From assembly GCA_964649825.1 (NCBI GenBank), contig CAZYQW010000098.1, positions 1 to 18,322 on the forward strand: a stretch of 18,322 bases of DNA, written 5' to 3'. Below the pieces are notes generated by a model that had not been told where the DNA came from, made no database searches, and saw only the letters and a list, made by a program, of their open reading frames with translations. A program made the translations under genes and the position numbers. The DNA is from CAZYQW01 sp964649825 (GTDB lineage Bacteria > Planctomycetota > B15-G4 > JADJEK01). The stretch's first letter is position 1; the number at the start of each line of letters is the position of its first letter. Below, piece by piece: positions 5,907 through 14,682 of this stretch.

Positions 5907-7414
5907 CGGGAGCAAGCTCGGCGCGGCGGCCGACCGGACCGACCGGGGATCGACGGGGTCCACGCGCCTGCGTGAGCGTCGTGCTCGCGCTGCTCCCGTT
6001 CGCGATCGTGACGAGCGCGTGCAGTCGGCGAGGCGCGGAGCCGGTGGCACGAAACGTCCTGCTGATCGTGATCGACACGCTGCGGGCCGATCGACTCGGA
6101 TGCTACGGGTACGACCGCGACACGTCGCCGAACATCGACGCGCTCGCGCGCGGCGGGACGCTCTACACCGACGCCCGATGCCAGGGGAGCTGGACCGCGC
6201 CGTCGATGCTGTCGATGATGTCCGGCCTCTACGTCACCGAGGAGGAGCAGCGGCTCCCGGCCACGGTGCCGACCCTCGCCGAACTCGCGCGCGGCACGGG
6301 GCGCGCCACGGTCGGGATCAGCGGAAACCTCGTGCTCTCGCGCGACCGCGGGTTCGATCGCGGGCTCGATCACTACGACGTTTTCCGGCTCGGCGGCGCG
6401 GCCGACGTCGTCGATCGTTTCATCGCGTGGTACCGGTCGCGGCAGGACGAGCTGCGTCGAGGCCCGGGCTTCTTCGCGTGGCTCCAACCGGTCGATCCGC
6501 ACGAGCCGTACGTCCCCGACCGGAGGCACCGCACGGCGATCGCGCCGCGGCCCGACGAGGAGCGGATCCGCGAGCGGTGGCAGCGGCTCGCGGGCGGAAC
6601 GGACGCGTTCCCGCTCGCGCCCGATGGCCTGCCGTTCGATCGTGCCACGGCCGAGATGAGGCGGGCGAGCCACCTCTACGACGGCGAGGTGCGGACGGCG
6701 GACGCCGCGATCGGTCGGCTGCTCGAGTTCCTCGCGGCGGAAAGCGTCCTCGACGACACGCTCGTCGTCATCGCGTCGGATCACGGCGAGATGCTCTACG
6801 AGCACCCGCGGTACGCGGAGGAGGTCTTGAGCGTGCTGCGCGGCTCGAACGGAGGCCTGAAGAACGGCGTGAAGGACCTGTTCGCGCGCGGCCACGGCCG
6901 CTCGTTCCAAGAGCAGATCCTGCGGACGCCGCTGATCCTCGCGGGCCCCGGCTTCCCGTCCGGACGGCGCGTCGGAGGGCTCGCCGCGAACCTCGACCTC
7001 TACCCGACGATCGCCGCCGTACTCGGCGTCGACGCGCCGGCGCACGCGCGCGGCGCGTCGCTGCTCGGCGGCGCCCGGCCGGAGCGCGAGCGCGTGTTCG
7101 CGTACGGCTTCGGCGGTCGCTCCGTCGTCGACGCGCGCGGCTTCAAGCTGATCGATCGGCGCGACGCGTTGCCTGACGACGAGGAGTGGCGTCGGACCGG
7201 CCTGCTCGATGACCGCGCCGTCGAGCTGTTCTTGCTGGCCGACGATCCGGACGAGCTCTCGAACCTCGCACCCACGCACGCCAAGGAGGTCGAGTTCTTC
7301 GAGACCACGATCGAGCGTTGGCGCGCGGAGAATCGTCGCTCCGTCGATACTCACCTCTCGGACGAGGACGAGCGGGCGCTGCGCGAGATGGGATACGTCG
7401 GCGACGGGGGCTGA
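5903..7414 (+). CDS. Sulfatase-fold lipoprotein with Thr in place of the sulfatase Cys/Ser
   Basis: This 503-residue alkaline-phosphatase-superfamily enzyme has an N-terminal hydrophobic segment ending in TSAC (C40), which looks like a lipobox. Metal-binding motifs are VIDTLRADRLGCYGY (D58, D63) and ASDHGE (D293, H294). At the nucleophile position the sequence is SWTAPSMLSMMSGLY, with T98 where true sulfatases have the Cys or Ser of C/S-x-P-x-R. The Arg is Met. It therefore cannot be matured to formylglycine by the normal rule, and the Thr suggests chemistry like phosphotransferases of this fold (for example LtaS-type). Substrate is unknown; a sulfate, phosphate or phosphonate ester outside the cytoplasm is likely. 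The ATG at 5903 overlaps the stop of the FG-GAP gene, which sets the start; the longer open frame upstream is antisense-like noise. Confidence 0.9.
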   Translation: MTGASSARRPTGPTGDRRGPRACVSVVLALLPFAIVTSACSRRGAEPVARNVLLIVIDTLRADRLGCYGYDRDTSPNIDALARGGTLYTDARCQGSWTAPSMLSMMSGLYVTEEEQRLPATVPTLAELARGTGRATVGISGNLVLSRDRGFDRGLDHYDVFRLGGAADVVDRFIAWYRSRQDELRRGPGFFAWLQPVDPHEPYVPDRRHRTAIAPRPDEERIRERWQRLAGGTDAFPLAPDGLPFDRATAEMRRASHLYDGEVRTADAAIGRLLEFLAAESVLDDTLVVIASDHGEMLYEHPRYAEEVLSVLRGSNGGLKNGVKDLFARGHGRSFQEQILRTPLILAGPGFPSGRRVGGLAANLDLYPTIAAVLGVDAPAHARGASLLGGARPERERVFAYGFGGRSVVDARGFKLIDRRDALPDDEEWRRTGLLDDRAVELFLLADDPDELSNLAPTHAKEVEFFETTIERWRAENRRSVDTHLSDEDERALREMGYVGDGG

Positions 7415-7433
7415 GCCCGCGGGCGGGCGACGA

Positions 7434-8282
7434 CTACGCCGGCGGGTTCGGCGCGCCGAGCTGCCACTTGACCCGCGTGTAGGCGATGCGGAAGCCGTGG
7501 CGCTCCGCGTTGCGCTGCGACGGACTGCCGGGCTCCGCGCACATCATCGCGATCTCGCCGCCGCGCGCGGCGCCGTGGCGAAGCCGCGCCTCGAGCAGCG
7601 CGAGCTGCGCTCCCTGACGGCGGGCGGACGGAATCGTGCTGGCTCCGGCGAGGAGCACGACGTCGCCGACCACGTTCATCGCCCCCGTCGCGATCGCCCG
7701 GCCGTCGAGCTCGGCCAGGAACGACGGGAAATCGTCACGGGCCGCGCTGATGCGGCTCACGACCTCCATCAGCTCGCGGAAGTCCCCGTGCTCGCTCCAT
7801 CCTTCCGCCGCCGCCGCCGCCCACGAGTCGAGGTCGTCGGGCGCGTTCCGGTCGACCACGCGCACGCGGATCGCCTCGTTCCTCGCCGCGTCGAGCTGGA
7901 GCGACGCGGCGATCGGGCGATACATGACGCTGGTGAGCTCGATGGGTCGATAGCCGCGCTCGCAGAGTCGTCCGAGCAGCGTCGCGCCACCCAGCGGGCT
8001 GACCTCGTGGGAGGTAGCCGCGCCGCGCGCCCCGAAGAACGCCTCGATGCGGTCGAGCTCGCCGTCGCCGATCGTCCCGAACATGCCGAGGCCGAACGTC
8101 TGGGTCATCTGCGAGGTCGCCCCGTCGAACATCGCGAACGTCCCCGCGACGTCGGTCCATTCCGCGCCGCTCTCGGGGAACAACCGCGCGCGGGCGGCCA
8201 CGAACCTCGCGCTGCTCGTCGCCTCGGCCCGCTCGAGACGGCGCGCGAGTTCGACGTCCACGAACGGATAGCGAGCGAGCAT
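7434..8282 (-). CDS. GNAT-family N-acetyltransferase
   Basis: This 282-residue protein has its GNAT fold in the C-terminal half. The acetyl-CoA-binding motif is RRQGAQLALLEARL (221-234, matching R/Q-x-x-G-x-A). The usual final strand and helix follow as SQRNAERHGFRIAYTRVKW (255-273). The N-terminal half (1-140) is less clear and may be a degenerate second GNAT unit. GGAGG lies six bases before the ATG at 8282 and favours it over an ATG ten codons upstream. It is the last gene of a minus-strand run after the A-T-TE gene, 84 bases away. It could acetylate the amino group of that system's product, either for tailoring or for self-protection; this is inferred from position only. It converges on the sulfatase-like gene with only 19 bases between stops. 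Confidence 0.82.
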   Translation of the reverse strand: MLARYPFVDVELARRLERAEATSSARFVAARARLFPESGAEWTDVAGTFAMFDGATSQMTQTFGLGMFGTIGDGELDRIEAFFGARGAATSHEVSPLGGATLLGRLCERGYRPIELTSVMYRPIAASLQLDAARNEAIRVRVVDRNAPDDLDSWAAAAAEGWSEHGDFRELMEVVSRISAARDDFPSFLAELDGRAIATGAMNVVGDVVLLAGASTIPSARRQGAQLALLEARLRHGAARGGEIAMMCAEPGSPSQRNAERHGFRIAYTRVKWQLGAPNPPA

Positions 8283-8366
8283 GTTGCGCCTCCAGACCGG
8301 GCCGGCTCGCAATCCTACTCGGTGGGCGCGGCCGCGAAGCGCCTGACGTTCCCGGACGAGGCGACG

Positions 8367-10934
8367 TTACGTCCGTGATCGCGGCGTTTCTCGATCGTTC
8401 TTGCGGACCGAGTCGATCGCGGTGATCGCGGCGACGATGCGCGGCTCGAGCGCCGACGCCACGCCTTCGGCCGCGTTCCGGCGCAGCGCCGCGACGCGCG
8501 AGCCCGCGATCGGCACGACGTCGACCTCGTCCCGCGCGAGCCCGCTCCAGCCGAGGCATCGTTCGTCCAGCGAGGCGTTCGCGTCGAACGCGGCGGCGCT
8601 CCGCAGCAGGAGGATGCGGCCGGGAAACGCGCGCGGCACGTGCTCGCGCAGCGCGTCGAGGCACGCTTCCTTCTGCGCGTTCAGCCGCCGCCGCGCGTTC
8701 CCGCCGCCGGTGCGTCCGCGCAGCAGCCGCCGGACGCGACGCCGGCCCCCGCGGAGCGCGCCCCGCAGGCGCCGTACGAGCTTCGATTGCCGCGCGAGAC
8801 GGGCGAAGCTCGGCGCGCGGGTGTCGACCATCGAGAGGAGAAGAACGCGTTCGTCCGCGGCGGCGAGTCGTACCGCGGCCTCGTGCGCCACCACGCCGCC
8901 GAACGAGTGACCGTGGAGGAGGTAGGGCCCCGCGCGCTCCGCGCGGAGCGCCGTGACGAGCTCGGCCGCGATCTCGCCGACGTTGGACGCGAACGGTCGG
9001 GACCCGTCCCAGCCGGGGTAGAGGAACGCAAGGATCGGCTGCTCGACGAGGCGCGCGGCAAGGCGCCGGAAGACGAGCGCGTCCGAGCCGGCGCCGGGAA
9101 CGCAGACGAGGGGCGGTCGGGAGGACGACGCCGGCCCGATCCGAACGAACGAGCGCAACGGGCCGCCGGCGCGAAGGCGCCGGGCGAGGGCGGCCGCGGA
9201 CGGCGCCTCGAGGAGGAGAGCGGCGGGCACCGCGACGCCGAGCGTTCGCTCGAGGCGATGCACGGCCTCGAGCACAGCGAGCGAGTCGACGCCGCGCTCG
9301 AACAGGTCGTCGCCGGCGCCGAGGTCCGGCACCCGCGCGGCCCGGCGCAGCACGTCGAGGATCTGCTCCGCGAGTCGATCGACGGGGCCGCGTGACGCGG
9401 GTGACTGGATCGGCGGCGGCGCGAAGTCTTCGGTCGCGAGGCGGGCGCGATCGACCTTGCCGTTCGGCAGCAACGGCAGCGACGCGTGCGTCAGGATGCG
9501 GTCCGGGATCGCCCCGATCGTCAGCCGGTCGGCGAGGCACGCGCGGATCGAAGCGGCGTCGAGCCCGCCGCCGGCGACCGCCACGTGCCCGACGAGCTTC
9601 GCCGGGCCGGTCGTCTCGACCGTCGTCACCGCCGCCTCGCGCACGCCGTCGATCGCGACGAGCGCCGCTTCGATCTCGCCCACGTCGACGCCGCGTCCGA
9701 GCCGCTTGATCCGATCGTCGGCTCGCCCAACGTGGACGAGGCGCCCGTCGGGGCGGATCCGCCCCAGGTCGTTCGTTCGAAACACGCGGAGGTCGGGATC
9801 GTTCGGGTCGCGACGGAGCGCCGCGCGCGTGTCGTGCGGACGGCGCCAGTAGCCGGCGAACAGGTCGCGGCTCTCGATGATGATCCGCCCGACCTCGCCC
9901 GCCGCGACCGGAGCGCCGTCTTCCCCGACGAGGCGCACCACGACGTCCGGCACCGCGTCGCCGACGGGGACGACCGGGTCGTCGAGGGTGCTCGTCGGCT
10001 CGAGGAAGAGCCTCCGGACCGTGTTCAACTCCGTGCATCCGAGCGAAACCAGGACCCGCGCGTCGGGCGCGAAGAGCCGCCGGGCCGTCTCCACGTCGCG
10101 GCGGAGCACGGTCTCGCCGCTCAGCTTCGCGAGCCGCACCGTCGGGAAGGAGGCGTCCGGCGCCAACCGCTCCGCGAAGCGACGGAAGATCGAGGGCACC
10201 ATGAAGAGGATGGTGACGCGCTCGCGGGCGACCCAATCCGCGAGGCCGTCGAGGCCGCGCCGCCGCAGGTCGTACGGCACGAGCGTGGCTCCGGACAGGA
10301 GCGCGGCGAAGAGATCGGTCTGCGCAGCCGCGTGCGAAGGATGGCCGAGCATCGCCACGCGGTCGTCGACCCGGACGCGCATCGCGGTCGCGACCTTCTC
10401 GAAGTTGCGCACGAGGTTCCGATGGGTCTGGACGACCCCGCGCGGATGACCGGTCGAGCCGGACGTGTAGAGGATGCACGCCATCGCTCGCGCCGGCGAG
10501 GGCGATGGCTCCGGCCCGTCGAAGTCGGGCGCGCCGCCGCCGTCCTCGGCATCGTCGATCGCGATGACCGCAACGGCGCCGGCGACGGCGCGCGCGAGAG
10601 CAACGGACGCGCGGTCGGTCACCACGAGCACCGGGAGCGCGTCCGTCGCCGCCGCCTCGATCCTCGCCCGCGGATCCGATGGATCGATCGGCACGAACGC
10701 GTGTCTCGCGCGGAGGACGCCGAGAAGGGCAACCACGTGACGGGCCGGGTCCTCGATCAGCGTGAGGATCCGCTGCCCGCGGCGCGGGGCGAGGGCGTGG
10801 ACGCGCGTCGCGAGCCGCCGCGTGGCGGCTTGCAGCGAGCGATAGGTCAGGGATGAGTCCCCGGCGGCGATCGCGATTCGATCGGGGTGGACGGAGGCGG
10901 CGGCGTCGAGGACCTCAGGGATCGAGCGCTCCAT
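8367..10934 (-). CDS. Single-module NRPS-like protein: adenylation, carrier protein, thioesterase
   Basis: This 855-residue protein has three domains. Adenylation spans about 1-510: LYTSGSTGHPRG (155-166), GCTELNT (299-305), RTNDLGRIRPDG (396-407), GRADDRIKRLGRGVDVGEIE (413-432), and LPLLPNGKVDR with catalytic K493. A carrier domain spans about 520-595, with LFERGVDSL, where S551 takes phosphopantetheine. A thioesterase spans about 605-840, with HGHSFGG (S677) as nucleophile elbow. There is no condensation domain, so it activates one acid, loads it and releases it, perhaps as an ester, dimer or ring. The region after A3 reads HPSHAAAQTD, without the FDxS-like Asp motif of common amino-acid A domains, so the substrate may not be an ordinary alpha-amino acid. 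An Arg-rich insert (about 721-760) sits in the thioesterase. An in-frame GTG at 10964 overlaps the upstream stop (GTGA) and is an alternative start, ten residues longer. Confidence 0.92.
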   Translation of the reverse strand: MERSIPEVLDAAASVHPDRIAIAAGDSSLTYRSLQAATRRLATRVHALAPRRGQRILTLIEDPARHVVALLGVLRARHAFVPIDPSDPRARIEAAATDALPVLVVTDRASVALARAVAGAVAVIAIDDAEDGGGAPDFDGPEPSPSPARAMACILYTSGSTGHPRGVVQTHRNLVRNFEKVATAMRVRVDDRVAMLGHPSHAAAQTDLFAALLSGATLVPYDLRRRGLDGLADWVARERVTILFMVPSIFRRFAERLAPDASFPTVRLAKLSGETVLRRDVETARRLFAPDARVLVSLGCTELNTVRRLFLEPTSTLDDPVVPVGDAVPDVVVRLVGEDGAPVAAGEVGRIIIESRDLFAGYWRRPHDTRAALRRDPNDPDLRVFRTNDLGRIRPDGRLVHVGRADDRIKRLGRGVDVGEIEAALVAIDGVREAAVTTVETTGPAKLVGHVAVAGGGLDAASIRACLADRLTIGAIPDRILTHASLPLLPNGKVDRARLATEDFAPPPIQSPASRGPVDRLAEQILDVLRRAARVPDLGAGDDLFERGVDSLAVLEAVHRLERTLGVAVPAALLLEAPSAAALARRLRAGGPLRSFVRIGPASSSRPPLVCVPGAGSDALVFRRLAARLVEQPILAFLYPGWDGSRPFASNVGEIAAELVTALRAERAGPYLLHGHSFGGVVAHEAAVRLAAADERVLLLSMVDTRAPSFARLARQSKLVRRLRGALRGGRRRVRRLLRGRTGGGNARRRLNAQKEACLDALREHVPRAFPGRILLLRSAAAFDANASLDERCLGWSGLARDEVDVVPIAGSRVAALRRNAAEGVASALEPRIVAAITAIDSVRKNDRETPRSRT

Positions 10935-10960
10935 GCGTGCCGCCGGCGTGGAGTGACCGC

Positions 10961-12061
10961 TCACCCGTCGGCATCCGGCGCATCGCGCGACGAGACCGCC
11001 GGGGCCGAGCCGAGCCGTTCGAGGACGGAGCGGACGGTTCGCCGGGTCGAGCGGCCCTCGCGTTCGGCGAGGGCGAGGGCTTCCGCCATGCGATCGATCG
11101 CGCCGGTGACTCCGACCACGCTCTCGACGAGGTCGGCGGCCGCGCGCAGGGTCGCGGTCGGGTCGACCCGGTCCTGGCCCGCGATGTCGTCGGCGGAGCC
11201 GTGAACCGTTTGGTACTCGACGAGCCCGTCGACGTCGGCGTGCAGGTAGACGTTCCGCGAGAATCGGTCGTCGTGCGCGCCGAGCCCGTGACGTGCGGTC
11301 AGGTCCGCGTGCATGATGTCGCCCCACTCGTTCGAGCCGACGACGACGACGCGACCGTGCCACTGACCGGCGAGCAGGTGGCGGTTCGCGGTGTCGGGCT
11401 GGAAGACCGACGCGTCCACGTCGCGCGTCCGCGACCACTCGGAGATCCAGCGGGCGAAGCGGTTATCGAGCAGATGGAACTTGCAGACGACGACGAAGCG
11501 CGCCGGCTCGACGGTCTCCCCCCACGTCTCGTTCGCGGTGCGGCGCGCGAAGTCGAGGACTCGATGCGTCGTGTCGCGCCGGAACTCGCAGACGCGAACG
11601 ATGCGATCGTCCTCCTCGGCCGCATCGTTCGTCCCGGAGTAGAAGCCCTGCGCCTGGTCGCGGATGAGCAGGAGCTCGCCCGCCGCGTGCGGCAGCCGTT
11701 CGATCTTCACCGCGCGCAACCGTTCACGCACCCGATAGAGCGCGGCGGCGTTGAACGCGGTGCGAAACAGCGCGCGACAGCCCGCGCCATGCAGCCGGCG
11801 GAGGAACGCTTCGAACTCGTGCGCGTCCTCGTCCTCGATGCGGATCGCGCCGGCCGCGTCGAGGTCCTGGTCGAGGGCGGCGGAGAACGTCCGGAACCGA
11901 TGCGGGCATTCGATCAGGCGGACGCCGGCCGGCGCGCCGGCCGCCAGCGCCTCCACGGCGCCGACGAACGCCTGGCGCAGCTCCGGCCCGGTCCCCTCGC
12001 CGACCACGAGGCCGATCGGAACGACGCGCGGCACCTCGATCGCGGGGCTCGGGGTCGACAT
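10961..12061 (-). CDS. Isopropylmalate/isocitrate dehydrogenase-family (beta-decarboxylating) enzyme
   Basis: This 366-residue protein is close to the length of isopropylmalate dehydrogenases but diverged. The N-terminal strand and loop GLVVGEGTGPEL (17-28) match the family, as do IRDQAQGFYSG (133-143, with the catalytic Tyr at 141) and RIVRVCEFRRDTTHRVLDFA (133-172 region). It also has VVVCKFHLLDN with the catalytic Lys at 194, a metal Asp region near D213, SNEWGDIMHADLTA (D238 and D243) and the NAD-binding loop VHGSADDIAG (276-285). All expected catalytic positions therefore appear kept. The family oxidises a 2-hydroxyacid and decarboxylates the 3-carboxylate. No leuC, leuD or leuA lies nearby. 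Instead the next gene is an A-T-TE protein, with 26 bases between this stop and its ATG, so I infer it makes a 2-oxo acid precursor for that system, not leucine. The ATG at 12061 lacks a clear ribosome-binding site. Confidence 0.85.
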   Translation of the reverse strand: MSTPSPAIEVPRVVPIGLVVGEGTGPELRQAFVGAVEALAAGAPAGVRLIECPHRFRTFSAALDQDLDAAGAIRIEDEDAHEFEAFLRRLHGAGCRALFRTAFNAAALYRVRERLRAVKIERLPHAAGELLLIRDQAQGFYSGTNDAAEEDDRIVRVCEFRRDTTHRVLDFARRTANETWGETVEPARFVVVCKFHLLDNRFARWISEWSRTRDVDASVFQPDTANRHLLAGQWHGRVVVVGSNEWGDIMHADLTARHGLGAHDDRFSRNVYLHADVDGLVEYQTVHGSADDIAGQDRVDPTATLRAAADLVESVVGVTGAIDRMAEALALAEREGRSTRRTVRSVLERLGSAPAVSSRDAPDADG

Positions 12062-12177
12062 GGAAGGACATCCAATTTCGGCGGGTCGCGGAGTTCAGCC
12101 TCCGTTTGACCCGATGGGGCACCGGCTGTCAACGAAGGGCGCCGTGACGCAGCGGGGGAGCGTGGGTCGCCGCGGCC

Positions 12178-14501
12178 TCATCTCCGCCGCAGGATCAGCC
12201 CGCCGATCGGGTCGGAGACGCGCGCGAACATCCCGAACCCGCCGTCCTCGTTCGCCACGCGCACGACGACGCGGTTCTCGCCCGCGCGGAGCGACAGCCG
12301 GACGAGATCCTGATCCGGGGCCGGGGCGCGGTGGATCACGTGCCGGTGGACCTCCTCGCCGTCGAGCGACACCGCCACCCAGTCGTCGCTCCCGATCCGG
12401 AGGACGACGTCGCGCGCGGTCTTCGCGTCGAGAACGAAGCTCGCGAACCCGACCGCGTCCTGTGCGCCCCGGGTGGCGTGGTAGAGGTCGAGGAATCCGT
12501 CAGGACCCGCGTCGACGGGCCGCCACTCGTCGGACGGTGGAGGGTACCGCTCGAACCCGTTCCCTTCGTCGAGCGGGAGCGGACCTGCGACGTGGTACTC
12601 CGTCACGAACGGCAGCTCGGGCTCGATGCGGACGCCCTCGATCAGGATGCGGGAGCCGCCGTCGTTCGTCACCATGAGACGCGCCGCGCCGCGGTCGAGG
12701 CGGGTCACGCCGAGGGGAAGCTCGACGAGCGGCGTGAACGTGTCCGCGTGGCAGGCGACCACCTTCTCCAGGTCGCCGATCGAGACGGTCGCCGTGCTCG
12801 CGCCCGGCTCGCGCGCGGCCAGCAACGTCACGCGGTAGCGGTCGGCCACGTCGATCGGCACGTGCAGCTCGCGCGTCGACTCGACGATCGCGTAGATCGG
12901 CCCGCACTCGGTCTCGGAGAGCACCTCGAGGGGGAGGCTCGGCCCCCCGCCCCCGCCCATCTCGCGCGCGTGGATCGCGGGCCGGTCGTAGCCGAGGACG
13001 CGGCGGGGGGGCGCGATCGTCCGCTCGTCCAGCCGCTCGAGGTCCCCGTCGTCGTCTCGGGTTCCGTACCAGTACGCGACGAGCCCGTACTCGACCCCCG
13101 GCTCGTCGTTGCCGCCGCCGTGCTCGAGGTCGAACGCGATCGACTCGCGGAACGGGATCGCGTCGGGCACGTGGAAGCGATACGCGCAGACCTCGCCGCG
13201 CCCGCCGTCCAGGTGGGTCACGCCATGGAGGGGGCGCAGGAACGGCCCGCCGCGGAAGTACCAGCCGCCGTTGAAGTAGTCCTCGGTCCCGGTTCCGTGA
13301 TACGCGTCGATCGACCGGCCGTCGACCTGGATCTGCTCGTCGCCCTCGAGGTACGTGATGCCGCGCGGCCCCTTCGCGGTCAGGACGAGGCCGACGAAGT
13401 GGCCGGAACCTCGCGCCGAGAGGACGCGGACCGGCCGGCCCGCGCGGGTCAACTCGCGGCGAAAGCGAGCGCGGAACGTGACCCCGCCGAACGCGTCGAC
13501 CGGACCGGCGACGCCGTTCAGCGCGGCGTCGACGCGGATGGACGCGTCCGCCTCGCGCGACGCGTTCTCGATCTCGAGGCGCATCGACGCGTGGAACGGC
13601 ATCACGAACCGGCAGCGGAACCCGGGCGGGGCCGCCGTGAGCGGCAGGCTCGCGTGCGTGCCGCCGTGAAAGCCGATGCCGAACAAGTCGCCGAGCGGGG
13701 CCTCGACCGACGGCGTCGTCTCGCCGTCGAACCAGATCCGTGCGACGGTCGTGCGCAGGTAGGCGGGGTCGTCGCTCTCCGCGAAGATCGACGTCTCGGT
13801 GACCGCCGCCGGGCCGCGCGCCTCGACGCGCAGCGCGTGGCCAGGCTCGATCGGGTGCGGGAACTCGATCGGCGCGAACGTCGGGATCGGCCGGCCGTTC
13901 GCGCCGATCCAGCTCTTCGTGACGGCGAGCGCCTCTCCCCGCGGCGGCGGTACGAACGCGGGCACGAACCCGGCGGCGGGTTCGAACGACTCGACGACGG
14001 TGCCGTCCGCGAACCGCGTCCAGGTGAAGTGGTAGAACGCGACCGGTCCGTCGGCCACGACGCGCAGCGACCGCGCGAACGGGATCGGCACGTAGCTCAC
14101 GTGCCCGCCGCCGATCGACTCGGCGAGCAGCGGCAGGAATGGCGGGCGCCGCCCGTTGAAGAGGTCGGCGAACGGCAGCGAGAGGCGCGGTTGCTCCTCG
14201 CCGTCGAAGGAGAACGAGAGGTTCGTCGCCGCGGGCGGTTCGCCGACCAGATCCGCTGCACGCAGCCGGGCCCCGTCGCGTCGAGCAAGACCGATGCCCC
14301 GTCCTCGTCCTGCGACGTGAACCGGCCGGTGAACCCGTCGTCGTTCCCACCGGTCCGATCGAAGCTGGACGACTGCGCGACCGTCCACGGTCGGGGCCGC
14401 GCGAGGTTCCACAGGTCGAACACGAGGCCAGGTTCGACGACCGGCGGCGCGGTCTCGGGCGGCGCGGAGACGAAGGCGAGGAGGACGATGGTGGCGAGCA
14501 T
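12178..14501 (-). CDS. Secreted GH172 (DUF2961) glycoside hydrolase, interrupted by one frameshift
   Basis: Two overlapping frames code one protein of about 774 residues if repaired. The N-terminal part (14501 to about 14240) gives a signal peptide, then SSSFDRTGGNDDGF and GPGCVQRIWSAN, the usual start of DUF2961. From about 14237 the homology continues one frame away as PPAATNLSFSFDGEE. Restoring one C in the run at 14237-14238 joins them exactly. The core has YLEGDEQIQVDG and GTGTEDYFNGGWYF (about 13270-13350). These hold two Glu residues 21 apart, fitting the catalytic pair described for GH172 alpha-D-fructofuranosidase/arabinofuranosidase enzymes. The last 130 residues look like a beta-rich sugar-binding domain (GSDDWVAVSLDGEEVHRH). 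Substrate would be an extracellular furanoside glycan. It is the first gene in a minus-strand series, 116 bases before the dehydrogenase gene. A sequencing error and a real mutation are both possible. Confidence 0.85.
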
Positions 14502-14682
14502 GGGGCGATCATAGACCGCGGGGGACGGAAGGTGCGCGCCAGGCTTGTTCAGCTTGGTCTTCGTCGACCAGGCGAAGATCTCGGTCGCTTCATGGGAGGA
14601 GCGCTTTCCGGCTCAAGTGGAGGGGCCTGGATCTCGAAGACGAGCCAGAGTGGCACCCACCCTGATCCCTCGAGGTGAACGC

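Noticed and set aside
3986..6050. Upstream extension of the Na/Pi transporter frame to 6050
   Set aside because: The extension is antisense to the FG-GAP gene and has the composition of a shadow frame. The homology begins at MSRSSGGERG, with a purine-rich site before it.
7415..7424. 10-bp palindrome gcccgcgggc between convergent stops as a terminator
   Set aside because: It has no loop and no T-run; such palindromes are common by chance at this GC content.
12104..12132. Promoter for the dehydrogenase gene: TTGACA at 12127-12132
   Set aside because: The -35 is perfect, but the best -10 at 17 bases is TCAAAC, a poor match, so I do not list it as a feature.
14502..14682. Divergent promoters or operators between the GH172 and three-repeat genes
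   Set aside because: The 181 bases must hold both promoters, but I saw no convincing hexamer pair or palindrome.
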